Source: Pseudomonas putida
GTDB taxonomy: Bacteria; Pseudomonadota; Gammaproteobacteria; Pseudomonadales; Pseudomonadaceae
Direction of reading: 5' to 3'
Length of the DNA: 64,000 nucleotides
NCBI RefSeq assembly: GCF_028682455.1
Contig: NZ_JANHLD010000005.1
Coordinates: 202,001-266,000 of the forward strand
Shown: positions 1-8,111 of the stretch, in pieces
How the letters are laid out: every line of letters starts with the position of its first letter
Position numbering within the stretch: position 1 is the first letter of the stretch
Notes under the pieces: model-generated
Told to the model about the DNA's origin: nothing
Seen by the model: only the letters and a program-made list of their open reading frames with translations
Databases searched by the model: none
Program-made: the position numbers and the translations under genes

Positions 1-1114
1 CACGAGCACCCGTCTTGCGCTCCAGGGCCTTGCGGGCCACGGACTTGAGCGCATCACTGCGGAACTCGAGGTCTACACCTTCCATTTCGAACAGCTTGGC
101 GTACTGCTTGGTGAGGGCATTCTTCGGCTCGGTGAGAATCTGCATCAAGGCAGCTTCGTCGAGTTCGTCGAGGGTAGCCAGCACCGGCAGACGACCCACG
201 AATTCCGGGATCAGACCGAACTTGACCAGATCGTCAGGCTCGACCTCACGCAGCGATTCGCCAACCTTCTTGCCTTCCTGCTTGCTGCGCACTTCGGCAC
301 CGAAGCCGATGCCGCCGCGGGTGGAACGGTTCTGGATGACCTTTTCCAGGCCCGAGAACGCACCACCGCAGATGAACAGGATGTTACGCGTATCGACCTG
401 CAGGAACTCCTGCTGCGGATGCTTGCGGCCACCTTGCGGCGGAACCGAGGCAACCGTGCCTTCGATCAGCTTGAGCAGCGCCTGCTGCACGCCCTCGCCC
501 GAGACGTCACGGGTGATGGACGGGTTGTCCGACTTGCGCGAGATCTTGTCGATTTCGTCGATGTAGACAATGCCCATCTGGGCCTTTTCCACGTCGTAGT
601 CGCACTTTTGCAGCAATTTCTGAATGATGTTCTCGACGTCCTCACCCACGTAACCGGCTTCGGTCAGGGTGGTGGCATCGGCGATGGTGAACGGTACATT
701 CAACAGACGCGCGAGGGTTTCGGCGAGCAGGGTCTTACCCGAGCCCGTCGGACCGATCAACAGGATGTTACTCTTGCCGAGTTCGACGTCGTCGTTCTTC
801 TTGTCGCGTTGGTTCAGGCGCTTGTAGTGGTTGTACACCGCTACCGCCAGTACCTTTTTGGCACGTTCCTGACCAATGACGTACTGGTCCAGGATGGTGC
901 TGATTTCTTTCGGCGAAGGCAGTTTATGCGCGCTGCTTTCGGCCTGGGCTTCCTGCACCTCCTCACGGATGATGTCGTTGCACAGGTCGACGCACTCGTC
1001 GCAGATAAATACCGAGGGGCCGGCAATCAACTTGCGCACTTCGTGCTGGCTTTTGCCGCAGAAGGAGCAATAGAGCAATTTGCCGTTGTCCTCGCCGTTA
1101 CGGGTGTCAGTCAT
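1..1114 (-). CDS. clpX: ATP-dependent Clp protease ATP-binding subunit ClpX (3' end cut by window)
   Basis: AAA+ unfoldase that recognises, unfolds and threads tagged proteins into the ClpP chamber in the cytoplasm. About 371 codons are visible from ATG 1112-1114; the family is usually near 427 residues, so roughly the last 55 lie outside the window. The N-terminal zinc domain has Cys16, Cys19, Cys38 and Cys41. Walker A GPTGSGKT sits near residue 125, the pore loop GYVGED near 152, Walker B VYIDEIDKI near 185, followed further on by GRLPV. It lies downstream of clpP on the same strand, the usual tig-clpP-clpX order. A possible heat-shock promoter lies just upstream. Identification is secure. 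Confidence 0.97.
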   Translation of the reverse strand, partial: MTDTRNGEDNGKLLYCSFCGKSQHEVRKLIAGPSVFICDECVDLCNDIIREEVQEAQAESSAHKLPSPKEISTILDQYVIGQERAKKVLAVAVYNHYKRLNQRDKKNDDVELGKSNILLIGPTGSGKTLLAETLARLLNVPFTIADATTLTEAGYVGEDVENIIQKLLQKCDYDVEKAQMGIVYIDEIDKISRKSDNPSITRDVSGEGVQQALLKLIEGTVASVPPQGGRKHPQQEFLQVDTRNILFICGGAFSGLEKVIQNRSTRGGIGFGAEVRSKQEGKKVGESLREVEPDDLVKFGLIPEFVGRLPVLATLDELDEAALMQILTEPKNALTKQYAKLFEMEGVDLEFRSDALKSVARKALERKTGAR

Positions 1115-1147
1115 TCGATCGATCCAATCCGGTAGGCTTGCAACACA

Positions 1148-1176
1148 AGATGAAGGCAATTGCGGGCTTTTTCAAG
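1148..1176 (-). promoter_or_regulatory. possible sigma-32 promoter of clpX
   Basis: On the minus strand CTTGAA (1171-1176) is followed after 15 bases by CTTCATCT (1148-1155). The sigma-32 consensus is CTTGAA, 13-17 bases, CCCCATNT, so the -35 is perfect and the -10 differs at two positions. The site is in the clpP-clpX gap, about 33 bases before the clpX ATG. Seen by eye only. Confidence 0.4.
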
Positions 1177-1220
1177 TCCGCAGGTGGCGAGAAGGCCCGG
1201 CCACCTGCTTTGGCGCCTTG

Positions 1221-1862
1221 TCAGACAGCCATTTGCCGCTTGTCGTGAACCGAGTCGATCAGGCCGTACTCGGCGGCACGTTGCGCGCTCATGAAATTGT
1301 CGCGATTGGTATCGCGCTCGATGGTCTCCAGGTCCTGCCCGGTGTGGTAGGCCAGCAGCTCGTTCAGACGCGACTTGATCTGCAGGATTTCCTTGGCATG
1401 GATCTCGATATCCGAGGCCTGACCCTGGAAGCCACCCAGTGGCTGGTGAATCATTACCCGCGAGTTCGGCAGGCAGTGACGCTTGCCCTTGGCACCGGCG
1501 GCGAGCAGGAAGGCGCCCATGGAGCACGCCTGACCGATACAGGTCGTGGAGACGTCGGGCTTGATGAACTGCATGGTGTCGTAGATCGACATGCCCGCAG
1601 TCACCGAACCGCCCGGCGAGTTGATGTAGAGATGGATATCCTTGTCCGGGTTTTCCGCTTCAAGGAACAGCAGTTGCGCTGCAATCAGGTTGGCCATGTA
1701 GTCCTCTACCGGGCCCACCAGAAAGATCACCCGCTCCTTCAGGAGGCGCGAGTAGATGTCATAGGCGCGTTCGCCACGAGCGGATTGCTCGATAACCATC
1801 GGGACCAGGCCGCCTGCGGCCTGGATGTCAGAGCTCTGCTGATAATAAGAATTGCGGGACAT
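1221..1862 (-). CDS. clpP: ATP-dependent Clp protease proteolytic subunit ClpP
   Basis: Serine peptidase forming the tetradecameric degradation chamber that works with ClpX (and ClpA). From the MSRN start the protein is 213 residues, the usual size, with catalytic Ser114 (GQACSMGA), His139 (MIHQPLGG) and Asp188 (RDTNRDNF), plus the family motif INSPGGSVTAG. A GTG three codons upstream (1869-1871) also has a purine-rich stretch before it, so the exact start is uncertain. It follows tig on the same strand, with a stem-loop in the gap, and precedes clpX by about 106 bases. Identification is secure. Confidence 0.96.
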   Translation of the reverse strand: MSRNSYYQQSSDIQAAGGLVPMVIEQSARGERAYDIYSRLLKERVIFLVGPVEDYMANLIAAQLLFLEAENPDKDIHLYINSPGGSVTAGMSIYDTMQFIKPDVSTTCIGQACSMGAFLLAAGAKGKRHCLPNSRVMIHQPLGGFQGQASDIEIHAKEILQIKSRLNELLAYHTGQDLETIERDTNRDNFMSAQRAAEYGLIDSVHDKRQMAV

Positions 1863-1901
1863 GTCCTGCACTCACTCCCAAATAGTCATGTCTTGAATAC
1901 G

Positions 1902-1929
1902 CACAAGCCAGCTCGAAGGCTGGCTTGTG
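1902..1929. other. stem-loop in the tig-clpP gap
   Basis: A perfect 10-bp inverted repeat, CACAAGCCAG (1902-1911) and CTGGCTTGTG (1920-1929), with an 8-base loop. No run of T follows on the minus strand, so it is not a textbook terminator for tig. It could act as an RNA-processing or stability element or a weak attenuator between trigger factor and clpP. Confidence 0.5.
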
Positions 1930-1953
1930 GTGTTTTCCTACGAGAGAAGGAAA

Positions 1954-3264
1954 TCAGTCAGCGGCAGGAGCCTGCGCTGGCTTGACAGCTTCTTCGTACG
2001 AGACCGATTTGTCGGTCACAGTCGCTTTCTGCAGAACAGTATCCACAACTTGTTCTTCCAGCACAACCGAACGGACTTCGTTCAGCTGCTGGTCGTTCTT
2101 GTAGTACCAGGCAACGACCTGCTCAGGCTCCTGGTAGGCCGAGGCCATTTCCTGGATCATTTCGCGAACGCGATCTTCGTCTGGCTTGAGTTCGTTCTGC
2201 TTGACCACTTCAGCAACGATCAGACCCAGTACGACGCGGCGCTTGGCTTGCTCTTCGAACAGCTCGGCCGGCAGTTGCTCAGGCTTGATGTTGCCACCGA
2301 ACTGCTGAACCGCTTGAACGCGCAGGCGGTTGACTTCGTTTTCCAGCAGGGCCTTCGGCACTTCGATCGGGTTGGCAGCCAGCAGGCCGTCCATTACCTG
2401 GTTCTTGATCTTGGTCTTGATGGCCTGACGCAGTTCGCGCTCCATGTTCTTGCGAACTTCGGTGCGGAAACCTTCCAGGGTCGCTTCCTTGATACCGAAC
2501 TGGGCGAAGAACTCTTCGGTCAGCTCTGGCAGCTTAGGCTCGGAAACGCTGTTGACGGTAACGGTGAACTCGGCGGCTTTGCCAGCCAGGTCCAGGTTCT
2601 GGTAGTCCTCTGGGAAGGTCAGGTTCAGAACGCGCTCTTCACCGGCCTTGGCACCGACCAGGCCTTCTTCGAAGCCTGGGATCATGCGACCCGAGCCCAG
2701 TACCAGCTGGGTGCCCTTGGCCGAACCACCGGCGAACACTTCACCGTCGACCTTGCCGACGAAGTCGATGTTCAGCTGGTCTTCGTTCTGGGCAGCGCGG
2801 TCGGTGGCTTCAAAACGGACGTTCTGCTTGCGCAGGACTTCCAGCATGTTGTCCAGGTCGGCATCGGCCACTTCGGCGCTCAGGCGCTCGACGGCGATCG
2901 AGTCGAAACCGGCAACGGTGAACTCAGGGAATACTTCGAAAATCGCGACGTATTCCAGGTCCTTGCCCTTTTCGAACGACTTTGGCTCGACGGCAGGGGC
3001 GCCAGCCGGGTTCAGCTTCTGCTCAACCACGGCTTCGTAGAAGGAAGCCTGAACCAGGTCGCCGAAGGCTTCCTGACGGGCAGCGTCTTCGTAGCGCTGA
3101 CGGATCACGCTCATCGGCACTTTGCCAGGACGGAAGCCTGGAACCTTGGCGCGACGGGCAGTCTGTTGCAGACGCTTGTTGACTTCGGTCTCGACGCGCT
3201 CTGCCGGAACGGCGATGGTCATGCGACGCTCGAGAGCAGAAGTATTTTCAACAGAAACTTGCAT
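1954..3264 (-). CDS. tig: trigger factor (ribosome-associated chaperone and peptidyl-prolyl isomerase)
   Basis: Binds the ribosome exit site and shields nascent chains; also has FKBP-type prolyl isomerase activity. The 436-residue protein starts MQVSVENTS, with an AGGA ribosome site six bases before the ATG (revcomp of 3262-3264). The ribosome-docking signature GFRPGKVP lies near residues 44-51. An FKBP-like domain covers about 160-245 (VDGEVFAGG ... GRMIPGFEEGL), and the helical chaperone arms follow. The frame is open further upstream, but that part lacks family similarity and a ribosome site. It is the first gene of the tig-clpP-clpX set. Confidence 0.97.
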   Translation of the reverse strand: MQVSVENTSALERRMTIAVPAERVETEVNKRLQQTARRAKVPGFRPGKVPMSVIRQRYEDAARQEAFGDLVQASFYEAVVEQKLNPAGAPAVEPKSFEKGKDLEYVAIFEVFPEFTVAGFDSIAVERLSAEVADADLDNMLEVLRKQNVRFEATDRAAQNEDQLNIDFVGKVDGEVFAGGSAKGTQLVLGSGRMIPGFEEGLVGAKAGEERVLNLTFPEDYQNLDLAGKAAEFTVTVNSVSEPKLPELTEEFFAQFGIKEATLEGFRTEVRKNMERELRQAIKTKIKNQVMDGLLAANPIEVPKALLENEVNRLRVQAVQQFGGNIKPEQLPAELFEEQAKRRVVLGLIVAEVVKQNELKPDEDRVREMIQEMASAYQEPEQVVAWYYKNDQQLNEVRSVVLEEQVVDTVLQKATVTDKSVSYEEAVKPAQAPAAD

Positions 3265-3399
3265 GGATATTCCTCGTTGCACAGACGTTAGCCGGCGATA
3301 CCCGACTCCAGAATCAAGGGCAAGCATTCTAGTGGCTCAAAGGCCAGAAGTCACCCCGTTCAAGACGACGGGAAAGCACGCCGGTCCATTTCATTTACA

Positions 3400-3427
3400 G
3401 CCCCTGGCAAAAACCTTGCCCAGGGGC
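3400..3427. other. stem-loop upstream of tig
   Basis: GCCCCTGG (3400-3407) and CCAGGGGC (3420-3427) form an 8-bp stem in the 266-base gap between tig and the small gene at 3531. No T-run follows on either strand. It may end transcription of the small gene weakly or lie in the tig leader. Nothing else is recognisable in the gap. Confidence 0.35.
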
Positions 3428-3530
3428 GCTCAAGACCCGCTATCCAAGGCCTGGCCGCTACCGCAACTCACGGAGAACGCCAGGCCCCGGGTAGCCAGAA
3501 ATAGTTGTCAAAACACTACAAAACCGGGCC

Positions 3531-3833
3531 TCAGGGCGCCGACTCGTCTATCTCGTTGATACCGCAATATTCTTCCCACCCCATTCCCAGGGCCTGGGCC
3601 ACTTCCCGGTGCACCTCAAGACGCATGGCCTTTAGCTCGTCTTCGGAGCCGGCGATCAGTTGCAGGGTCAACTCCCAAGGTTCGAGCCCCTGCTCCTGGG
3701 CGGCATCCTCGAACGCCCATTCGATCTGCTGTTGCTGCTCATGCGCGCTGAGCCCGGCGATCTCTTCGAGCAACTGCGGATTGGCCTGGGCGAAGCGCTG
3801 CAATGCGCTGGCCTGGCGTTCTTTTGAAATCAT
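3531..3833 (-). CDS. small conserved hypothetical protein, probably DUF6388 family
   Basis: A 100-residue acidic cytoplasmic protein beginning MISKERQASALQRF and ending GINEIDESAP. It has no signal peptide or membrane segment. The sequence looks mostly helical, with many Glu, Gln and Leu, and a conserved-looking centre WELTLQLIAGSEDELKAMRLEVH. From memory it resembles the short Pseudomonas family DUF6388; function is unknown. It is divergent from the fecI-like gene, so its promoter shares the gap that contains the Fur box, and iron control is possible but not shown. Longer upstream extensions of this frame overlap the Fur box and fecI and are rejected. Confidence 0.7.
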   Translation of the reverse strand: MISKERQASALQRFAQANPQLLEEIAGLSAHEQQQQIEWAFEDAAQEQGLEPWELTLQLIAGSEDELKAMRLEVHREVAQALGMGWEEYCGINEIDESAP

Positions 3834-3964
3834 GGAGCGGTCCTCATCCCAGCTTGCCGTTGACCACGGCCTCAACCGGCTGAAATCTATCAGCTTTTGG
3901 CCCCTTGTCACCAGTACACGGCGCTCCAGGCCAGTATTCGGGCAAACACAATTCAATACCACCT

Positions 3965-3983
3965 GATAATGATAATCGTTATA
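3965..3983 (+). promoter_or_regulatory. Fur box upstream of fecI-like sigma factor
   Basis: GATAATGATAATCGTTATA matches the 19-bp Fur consensus GATAATGATAATCATTATC at 17 of 19 positions. It is about 40 bases before the ATG at 4023, where Fur would block transcription under iron-replete conditions. Confidence 0.85.
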
Positions 3984-4022
3984 CTGCGCCATCATTTTGC
4001 TCCATACCGGCCCAGCATCACG

Positions 4023-4538
4023 ATGGCACCCCTCCCTACCCCTGCTTCGCCCAACGCCTGCCTGCAAACGCTCTACCAGGACCACCATCATTGGCTGCAC
4101 CGCTGGCTGCGCCAACGCATCGGTTGCCCCGAGCACGCTGCAGACATTGCCCAGGACACCTTCCTGAGTATCCTCAGCGCCAAGGACCTGTTCCACATCC
4201 GCGAACCGCGCTCGTTCCTGTCGACTGTCGCCCGCCGCCTGATGGCCAATGTCTATCGGCGCCGGCTTGTCGAACAAGCGTATCTCGAGGCACTGGCCTG
4301 CTTGCCCGAGGCCGTGGAGCCTTCCCCCGAGGTCCGCGTGCTGGCCCTTGAAGCGCTGACCCTGCTCGACCGCATGCTCGATGCCCTGCCTTGGAAGGTG
4401 CGCGAGGCGTTTCTGCTCTCTCACCTGCAAGGCTTGAAGATCGCCGACATCGCCCAGCGCCTGCAGGTCAGTACGAGATCGGTGAAGCTGTACCTGGTGC
4501 GCGCCAACCAACACTGCTTTTTTGCCCAACTGCCATGA
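4023..4538 (+). CDS. FecI-family ECF sigma factor (iron-starvation / cell-surface signalling)
   Basis: Extracytoplasmic-function sigma factor of 171 residues. Region 2 is near residues 10-75 (YQDHHHWLHRWLRQRIG, ADIAQDTFLSIL, PRSFLSTVARRL). Region 4 is near 105-165 and includes the helix-turn-helix LKIADIAQRLQVSTRSVKLYL. It directs RNA polymerase to its cognate receptor operon once FecR relays the outer-membrane signal. The stop overlaps the fecR start (ATGA at 4535-4538). A strong Fur box lies 40 bases upstream. The likely target is the heme receptor operon at 5502-12447, whose receptor carries an STN signalling domain. The exact subclass (Has- or Hxu-type) cannot be settled by eye. Confidence 0.92.
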   Translation: MAPLPTPASPNACLQTLYQDHHHWLHRWLRQRIGCPEHAADIAQDTFLSILSAKDLFHIREPRSFLSTVARRLMANVYRRRLVEQAYLEALACLPEAVEPSPEVRVLALEALTLLDRMLDALPWKVREAFLLSHLQGLKIADIAQRLQVSTRSVKLYLVRANQHCFFAQLP

Positions 4539-5488
4539 GCCCTTGCGCCCCGTTCAACGCCCGCACCAGCCGCGAAGCCGCCCAGTGGCTGACAGAAACC
4601 ATGGACGGCCCGCTCAACCCCGAACAGGAACAGGCGCTGGACCGCTGGCGCATTGCCGACCCTGAAAACGAGCGGGCCTGGCAGCACATCCAAGCCTTTC
4701 GTCGACGCCTGACGGGGCTTGACCCTCGAGCCGGCTACCAAAGCCTGTCCAAAGGCCAGGGCAGCAGCCGTCGCAGTGCAATCAAGACCTTGGCCCTGCT
4801 GGGTCTGTTCGGCGGTGCCGGGCAATTGCTCTACCGCAGCCAGTCGCCCTCGGGCCTTGTCTACTGCAACGGTGCCAGCTCGCCTCGCAACGTGAACCTG
4901 GCGGACGGTAGCCAGCTGACACTGGATGCCGAGACCGAAGTGGTGGCGCAACTGACCCACCAGCACCGACGCCTGCTGCTCAACAACGGCCGCTTGCTGG
5001 TCAATAGCGGACACGCCCCCAGCTACGCATCCGCCCCGTTGAGCGTCGTGACACCCCAAGGCAGCGTCCAGGCGCTGGGTACGCGCTTTCTGGTCGAGCT
5101 GTCGAATGACAGCACCCAGGTGTCACTGTTCGAAGGCAGCGTGGAACTCCAACCGCTCAAGGCCCCCTCCGGCACCGTGCGCCTGAGCCCCGGACAGTGC
5201 GGCCACCTGGATATCCGACAGGCCAGCGTACCTGCACGCGTCGCAACCGAGCCCGCCTGGAGCAAAGGCCTGCTGGTGGCCGAAGACATGCGCCTGGATG
5301 CCTTTATCCGGCAACTGGCGCGGTATCGCCCTGGCCTGTTGCGCTGCACCGACGAAGTAGCCGGCCTGCGTATTTCAGGGGTCTACCCCTTGGCCGACAG
5401 CGACGCCGTGCTCCATGCCGTGGCTCATGCCCTGCCGATCCAGGTGCAGCGGCGCTCGAACTACTGGGTCACGCTGAGCGCCCGCTGA
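4535..5488 (+). CDS. FecR-family anti-sigma factor / transmembrane signal transducer
   Basis: Inner-membrane protein of 317 residues that holds the FecI-type sigma factor inactive or primes it, depending on the receptor signal. The N-terminal cytoplasmic DUF4880-like part (about 8-60, REAAQWLTETMDGPLNPEQEQALDRW) precedes one hydrophobic segment near 88-104 (IKTLALLGLFGGAGQLLY). A periplasmic FecR domain follows at about 115-210 (NLADGSQLTLDAETEVV, VVTPQGSVQALGTRF). The C-terminal tail would contact the STN domain of the receptor. It is translationally coupled to the sigma factor by ATGA. Its stop faces the stop of hmuV 13 bases away. Confidence 0.92.
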   Translation: MSPCAPFNARTSREAAQWLTETMDGPLNPEQEQALDRWRIADPENERAWQHIQAFRRRLTGLDPRAGYQSLSKGQGSSRRSAIKTLALLGLFGGAGQLLYRSQSPSGLVYCNGASSPRNVNLADGSQLTLDAETEVVAQLTHQHRRLLLNNGRLLVNSGHAPSYASAPLSVVTPQGSVQALGTRFLVELSNDSTQVSLFEGSVELQPLKAPSGTVRLSPGQCGHLDIRQASVPARVATEPAWSKGLLVAEDMRLDAFIRQLARYRPGLLRCTDEVAGLRISGVYPLADSDAVLHAVAHALPIQVQRRSNYWVTLSAR

Positions 5489-5501
5489 ACGGACAGTGCG
5501 C

Positions 5502-6269
5502 TCAGACCAGCAGGTCGATCCGCACCCCCTGGGGCTGAGCGACCTCAACCCTGACCTGCGCCCCGAATACCTCGGCGATGCGCTGTTCACTGAGCACCTG
5601 CGCCGGCGCACCCTCGGCACACAACCTACCCTGATCCAGCAGCCACAATCGGTCGCAATAGCGCGCCGCCAGATTAAGGTCGTGCAGCACGCAGACCACC
5701 GCCATGCGCGGGGAGCGAGCCAGCGAACGCAGAACCCGCATCAGGTTTTGCTGCTGGCCGATATCCAGGGCACTGGTAGGCTCGTCGAGCAGCAGCAGGC
5801 GCCCGGGGTGATTACCCTCCTCTTCGCCATAAGGACTGATCGCCAGTTGGTTCATAGCCCGGGCGATGGTCACCCGCTGCAGCTCCCCGCCCGACAAGGA
5901 CAACACGCCGCGCGCCAATAAATGACGGATATCCAGGGCATCGATGATCCTGCAGCAAGGCTCGCCACTGTGCTGCTGCCCGAGCTGGATAAACTCCAGC
6001 ACCTGCCAGTCAAACACGCTGTCCATCTGCTGGGTGACCAAGGCACGCCGGGCGGCCAGTTGTTGCGCGCTGTAGTCGGACAACGGGCGGCCCATCAGAT
6101 GTACCTCGCCACTGGCAGGCTGGGTGTAGCCGGACATCAGCGAGAGCAAGGTACTTTTGCCGGCGCCATTGGGCCCGATCAAGCCGAGCAGTTGCCCTTC
6201 CTTTATAGAGGCCTTCACCGGTGCCAGTGCAAACGGCTGCGCCAGGCCGACATCGATCAGTTCAAGCAT
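5502..6269 (-). CDS. hmuV: heme ABC transporter ATP-binding protein
   Basis: Cytoplasmic ATPase that powers heme import through HmuU. The 255-residue protein has Walker A GPNGAGKST (32-40), signature LSGGELQR (125-132), Walker B LLLLDEP (158-164) and H-loop His196 (VLHDLN). The start MLELIDVG lies one base after the hmuU stop; the upstream in-frame extension overlaps hmuU and is discounted. It is the last gene of the receptor-chaN-hmuS-hmuT-hmuU-hmuV operon. The family also includes cobalamin and siderophore ATPases, but the HmuT and HmuS neighbours point to heme. Confidence 0.93.
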   Translation of the reverse strand: MLELIDVGLAQPFALAPVKASIKEGQLLGLIGPNGAGKSTLLSLMSGYTQPASGEVHLMGRPLSDYSAQQLAARRALVTQQMDSVFDWQVLEFIQLGQQHSGEPCCRIIDALDIRHLLARGVLSLSGGELQRVTIARAMNQLAISPYGEEEGNHPGRLLLLDEPTSALDIGQQQNLMRVLRSLARSPRMAVVCVLHDLNLAARYCDRLWLLDQGRLCAEGAPAQVLSEQRIAEVFGAQVRVEVAQPQGVRIDLLV

Positions 6270-6270
6270 C

Positions 6271-7281
6271 TCAAAACTCCCGCACCTTGCGCCCAAGCAG
6301 CAGCCATAAAAAGTAGGGCCCACCGATCACACTGGTGACCAGGCCAACCGGAATTTCTGCAGGGCTGGTCAGGCTCCTGGCCAGGGTGTCGGCCAGCAAA
6401 AGCAGGATGGCGCCACACAGCATCGACGCCGGGATCAGCAAGCGATGCCCAGGCCCGAAGTACAAGCGCAGGCAATGCGGCACCAGCAGGCCGATAAAGC
6501 CGATGATCCCGGTCAGCGCCACACACAGCCCGACGCCCAGCGACGAGGCCAGCACGACACGGCTTTTCAAGCGATCCGCGTTCAGGCCCGCGGCATGGGC
6601 CGACATCTCACCCAACTGGAACAGGTCCAGGTCCGAGGCGCAGCGCGCCAGCACCCACAACGCCGGCGGCAGCACCAGGCATGCCACGCTCAAGGTCGAC
6701 CATTGCGCACTGCTCAGGCTACCCATGCCCCACAGGCTCAGCTGGCGCAGCTGCTCTTCGCTGGCGATGTAGGCAAGAATGCCGCCGACGGCGCCGGTCA
6801 GGGTATTGATGACGAGCCCGGCCAGCAGCAGGGTAATGGTGGATTCACGCCCCCGATTACCACGTCCGATGCGAAAGATCACCACGGTCACCAGCAAGGC
6901 GCCGATAAAGCCTGCGAAAAACTGCCCGTACAACTCAAAGCCCGGTAGCCGACCGTTGACCAGCACTACCCAGATCGACACGGCAAGCCCAGCGCCACTG
7001 GCCTGCCCGAGCAGGGTCGGGTCGGCCAGCGGGTTTCGAAACAGTCCCTGCATGGCGGTACCGCCCGCCGCCAGCGTGGAGCCCACCAGCACCGCCAGCA
7101 ACAGGCGCGGCAAGCGAACCTCATACCAGATCTGCCACTCCAGTGGCGCCGGCAACACCCCAACAAGAATTGCCGGCGACAACCCGATGCTGCCCACCAG
7201 CGAGCACACCACCAGCAACAGACTCAACCCCGCCAGCATCAATACCAGGGGGTGCACCGAAGCACCTTGAATACGGATCAT
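6271..7281 (-). CDS. hmuU: heme ABC transporter permease, FecCD family
   Basis: Polytopic inner-membrane permease of 336 residues, the usual FecCD length, with about ten hydrophobic segments. Family motifs include LPRLLLAVLVGSTLAAGGTAMQGLFRNPLADPTLLG (split here: LPRLLLAVLVGSTLA, then GGTAMQGLFRNPLADP) and FIGLLVPHCLRL near the C-terminus. That last segment forms the coupling helix with the ATPase. Its ATG overlaps the hmuT stop (ATGA at 7278-7281) and its stop is one base before hmuV, so the three are translated together. It carries heme from HmuT into the cytoplasm. Confidence 0.93.
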   Translation of the reverse strand: MIRIQGASVHPLVLMLAGLSLLLVVCSLVGSIGLSPAILVGVLPAPLEWQIWYEVRLPRLLLAVLVGSTLAAGGTAMQGLFRNPLADPTLLGQASGAGLAVSIWVVLVNGRLPGFELYGQFFAGFIGALLVTVVIFRIGRGNRGRESTITLLLAGLVINTLTGAVGGILAYIASEEQLRQLSLWGMGSLSSAQWSTLSVACLVLPPALWVLARCASDLDLFQLGEMSAHAAGLNADRLKSRVVLASSLGVGLCVALTGIIGFIGLLVPHCLRLYFGPGHRLLIPASMLCGAILLLLADTLARSLTSPAEIPVGLVTSVIGGPYFLWLLLGRKVREF

Positions 7282-8111
7282 GGGAACAAGGCTCCGGCAT
7301 CGCGGCGCAACTGCAGCATGGCCTGCACAGTACGGGGCCCCAGGTTCAGCAACGCCTGGTCATCGACCTGAACCAGGCGACGCTGCTGCCCGGCGGGCGT
7401 ATGCGCCAGGCCACCGAGCTTCCAGAGATTATCTTCGCCCCCCAGAGCCTCCAGGCCTGCCTTGCTGACAATGACGAAGTCGGGCGCCAGCGCCACCATG
7501 GCCTCTGCCGCCACCTGCTTGTAGGCGTTGAACGGGGCGCTGTTTTCGATGCCGGCCTGCTCGAGCGCAGCATGGGCCTCGGTGCCACGCCCCATGATCA
7601 AGGGTGTCATGCCCGCACGGTTGAAAATGAACAACGCTTTGCGGCCTTTGAGCCTCGGTATCCTGGCAAGCTCGGCAGCCAGCCGCTGCTGCTCCGCGAT
7701 CAATGGCTGCCCTTGCGCCTGGCGGTCCATCACTCGGGCGACCTGGTCGATCTTAGCGGGTATGTCGCCGATACCCTTGCCACGGGCGACGCTGATCACT
7801 TCCAGGTCCAGGCTTTCGAGCTGACGCAGGACGATCACCGGTCGCGCCGCATCGCTGATCAACACACGCTGCGGCTTGAGGGCCAGAATTCCTTCGGCCG
7901 ACAATTGACGCAGATACCCCACCGACGGCAGGTTGGCGATCGCTGGCGGATAACGGCTGGAGTCGTCCCGACCGACCAGCCTCTCGCCCGCCTCCAGACG
8001 CTCGACGATTTCCGCCAGGTCATTGCCAACCACCAACGTATCGGCCCTTTCAGCTGCGGCGAACGCACCCACGCTGACAAACAGCCATACGGCAAGACAG
8101 CACCTTTTCAT
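7278..8111 (-). CDS. hmuT: periplasmic heme-binding protein
   Basis: Substrate-binding protein of 277 residues that captures heme in the periplasm and delivers it to HmuUV. The signal peptide (MKRCCLAVWLFVSVGAFAAA) has no lipobox at a cleavage site. The mature start is TLVVGNDLAEIV. The motif VGYLRQLSAEGILALKP near residues 73-90 is typical of the HmuT/PhuT family and contains the Tyr expected to ligate heme. Start and stop overlap the neighbouring genes by ATGA on both sides. A B12 or siderophore binder of the same fold is less likely given the HmuS-like gene next door. Confidence 0.92.
   Translation of the reverse strand: MKRCCLAVWLFVSVGAFAAAERADTLVVGNDLAEIVERLEAGERLVGRDDSSRYPPAIANLPSVGYLRQLSAEGILALKPQRVLISDAARPVIVLRQLESLDLEVISVARGKGIGDIPAKIDQVARVMDRQAQGQPLIAEQQRLAAELARIPRLKGRKALFIFNRAGMTPLIMGRGTEAHAALEQAGIENSAPFNAYKQVAAEAMVALAPDFVIVSKAGLEALGGEDNLWKLGGLAHTPAGQQRRLVQVDDQALLNLGPRTVQAMLQLRRDAGALFP

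Noticed and set aside
3834..4529. Longer version of the DUF6388-like gene reaching back through the Fur box and fecI
   Set aside because: The extension lies antisense to the fecI-like gene and over the Fur box, with no ribosome site; the start at 3833 gives a compact conserved-looking protein.
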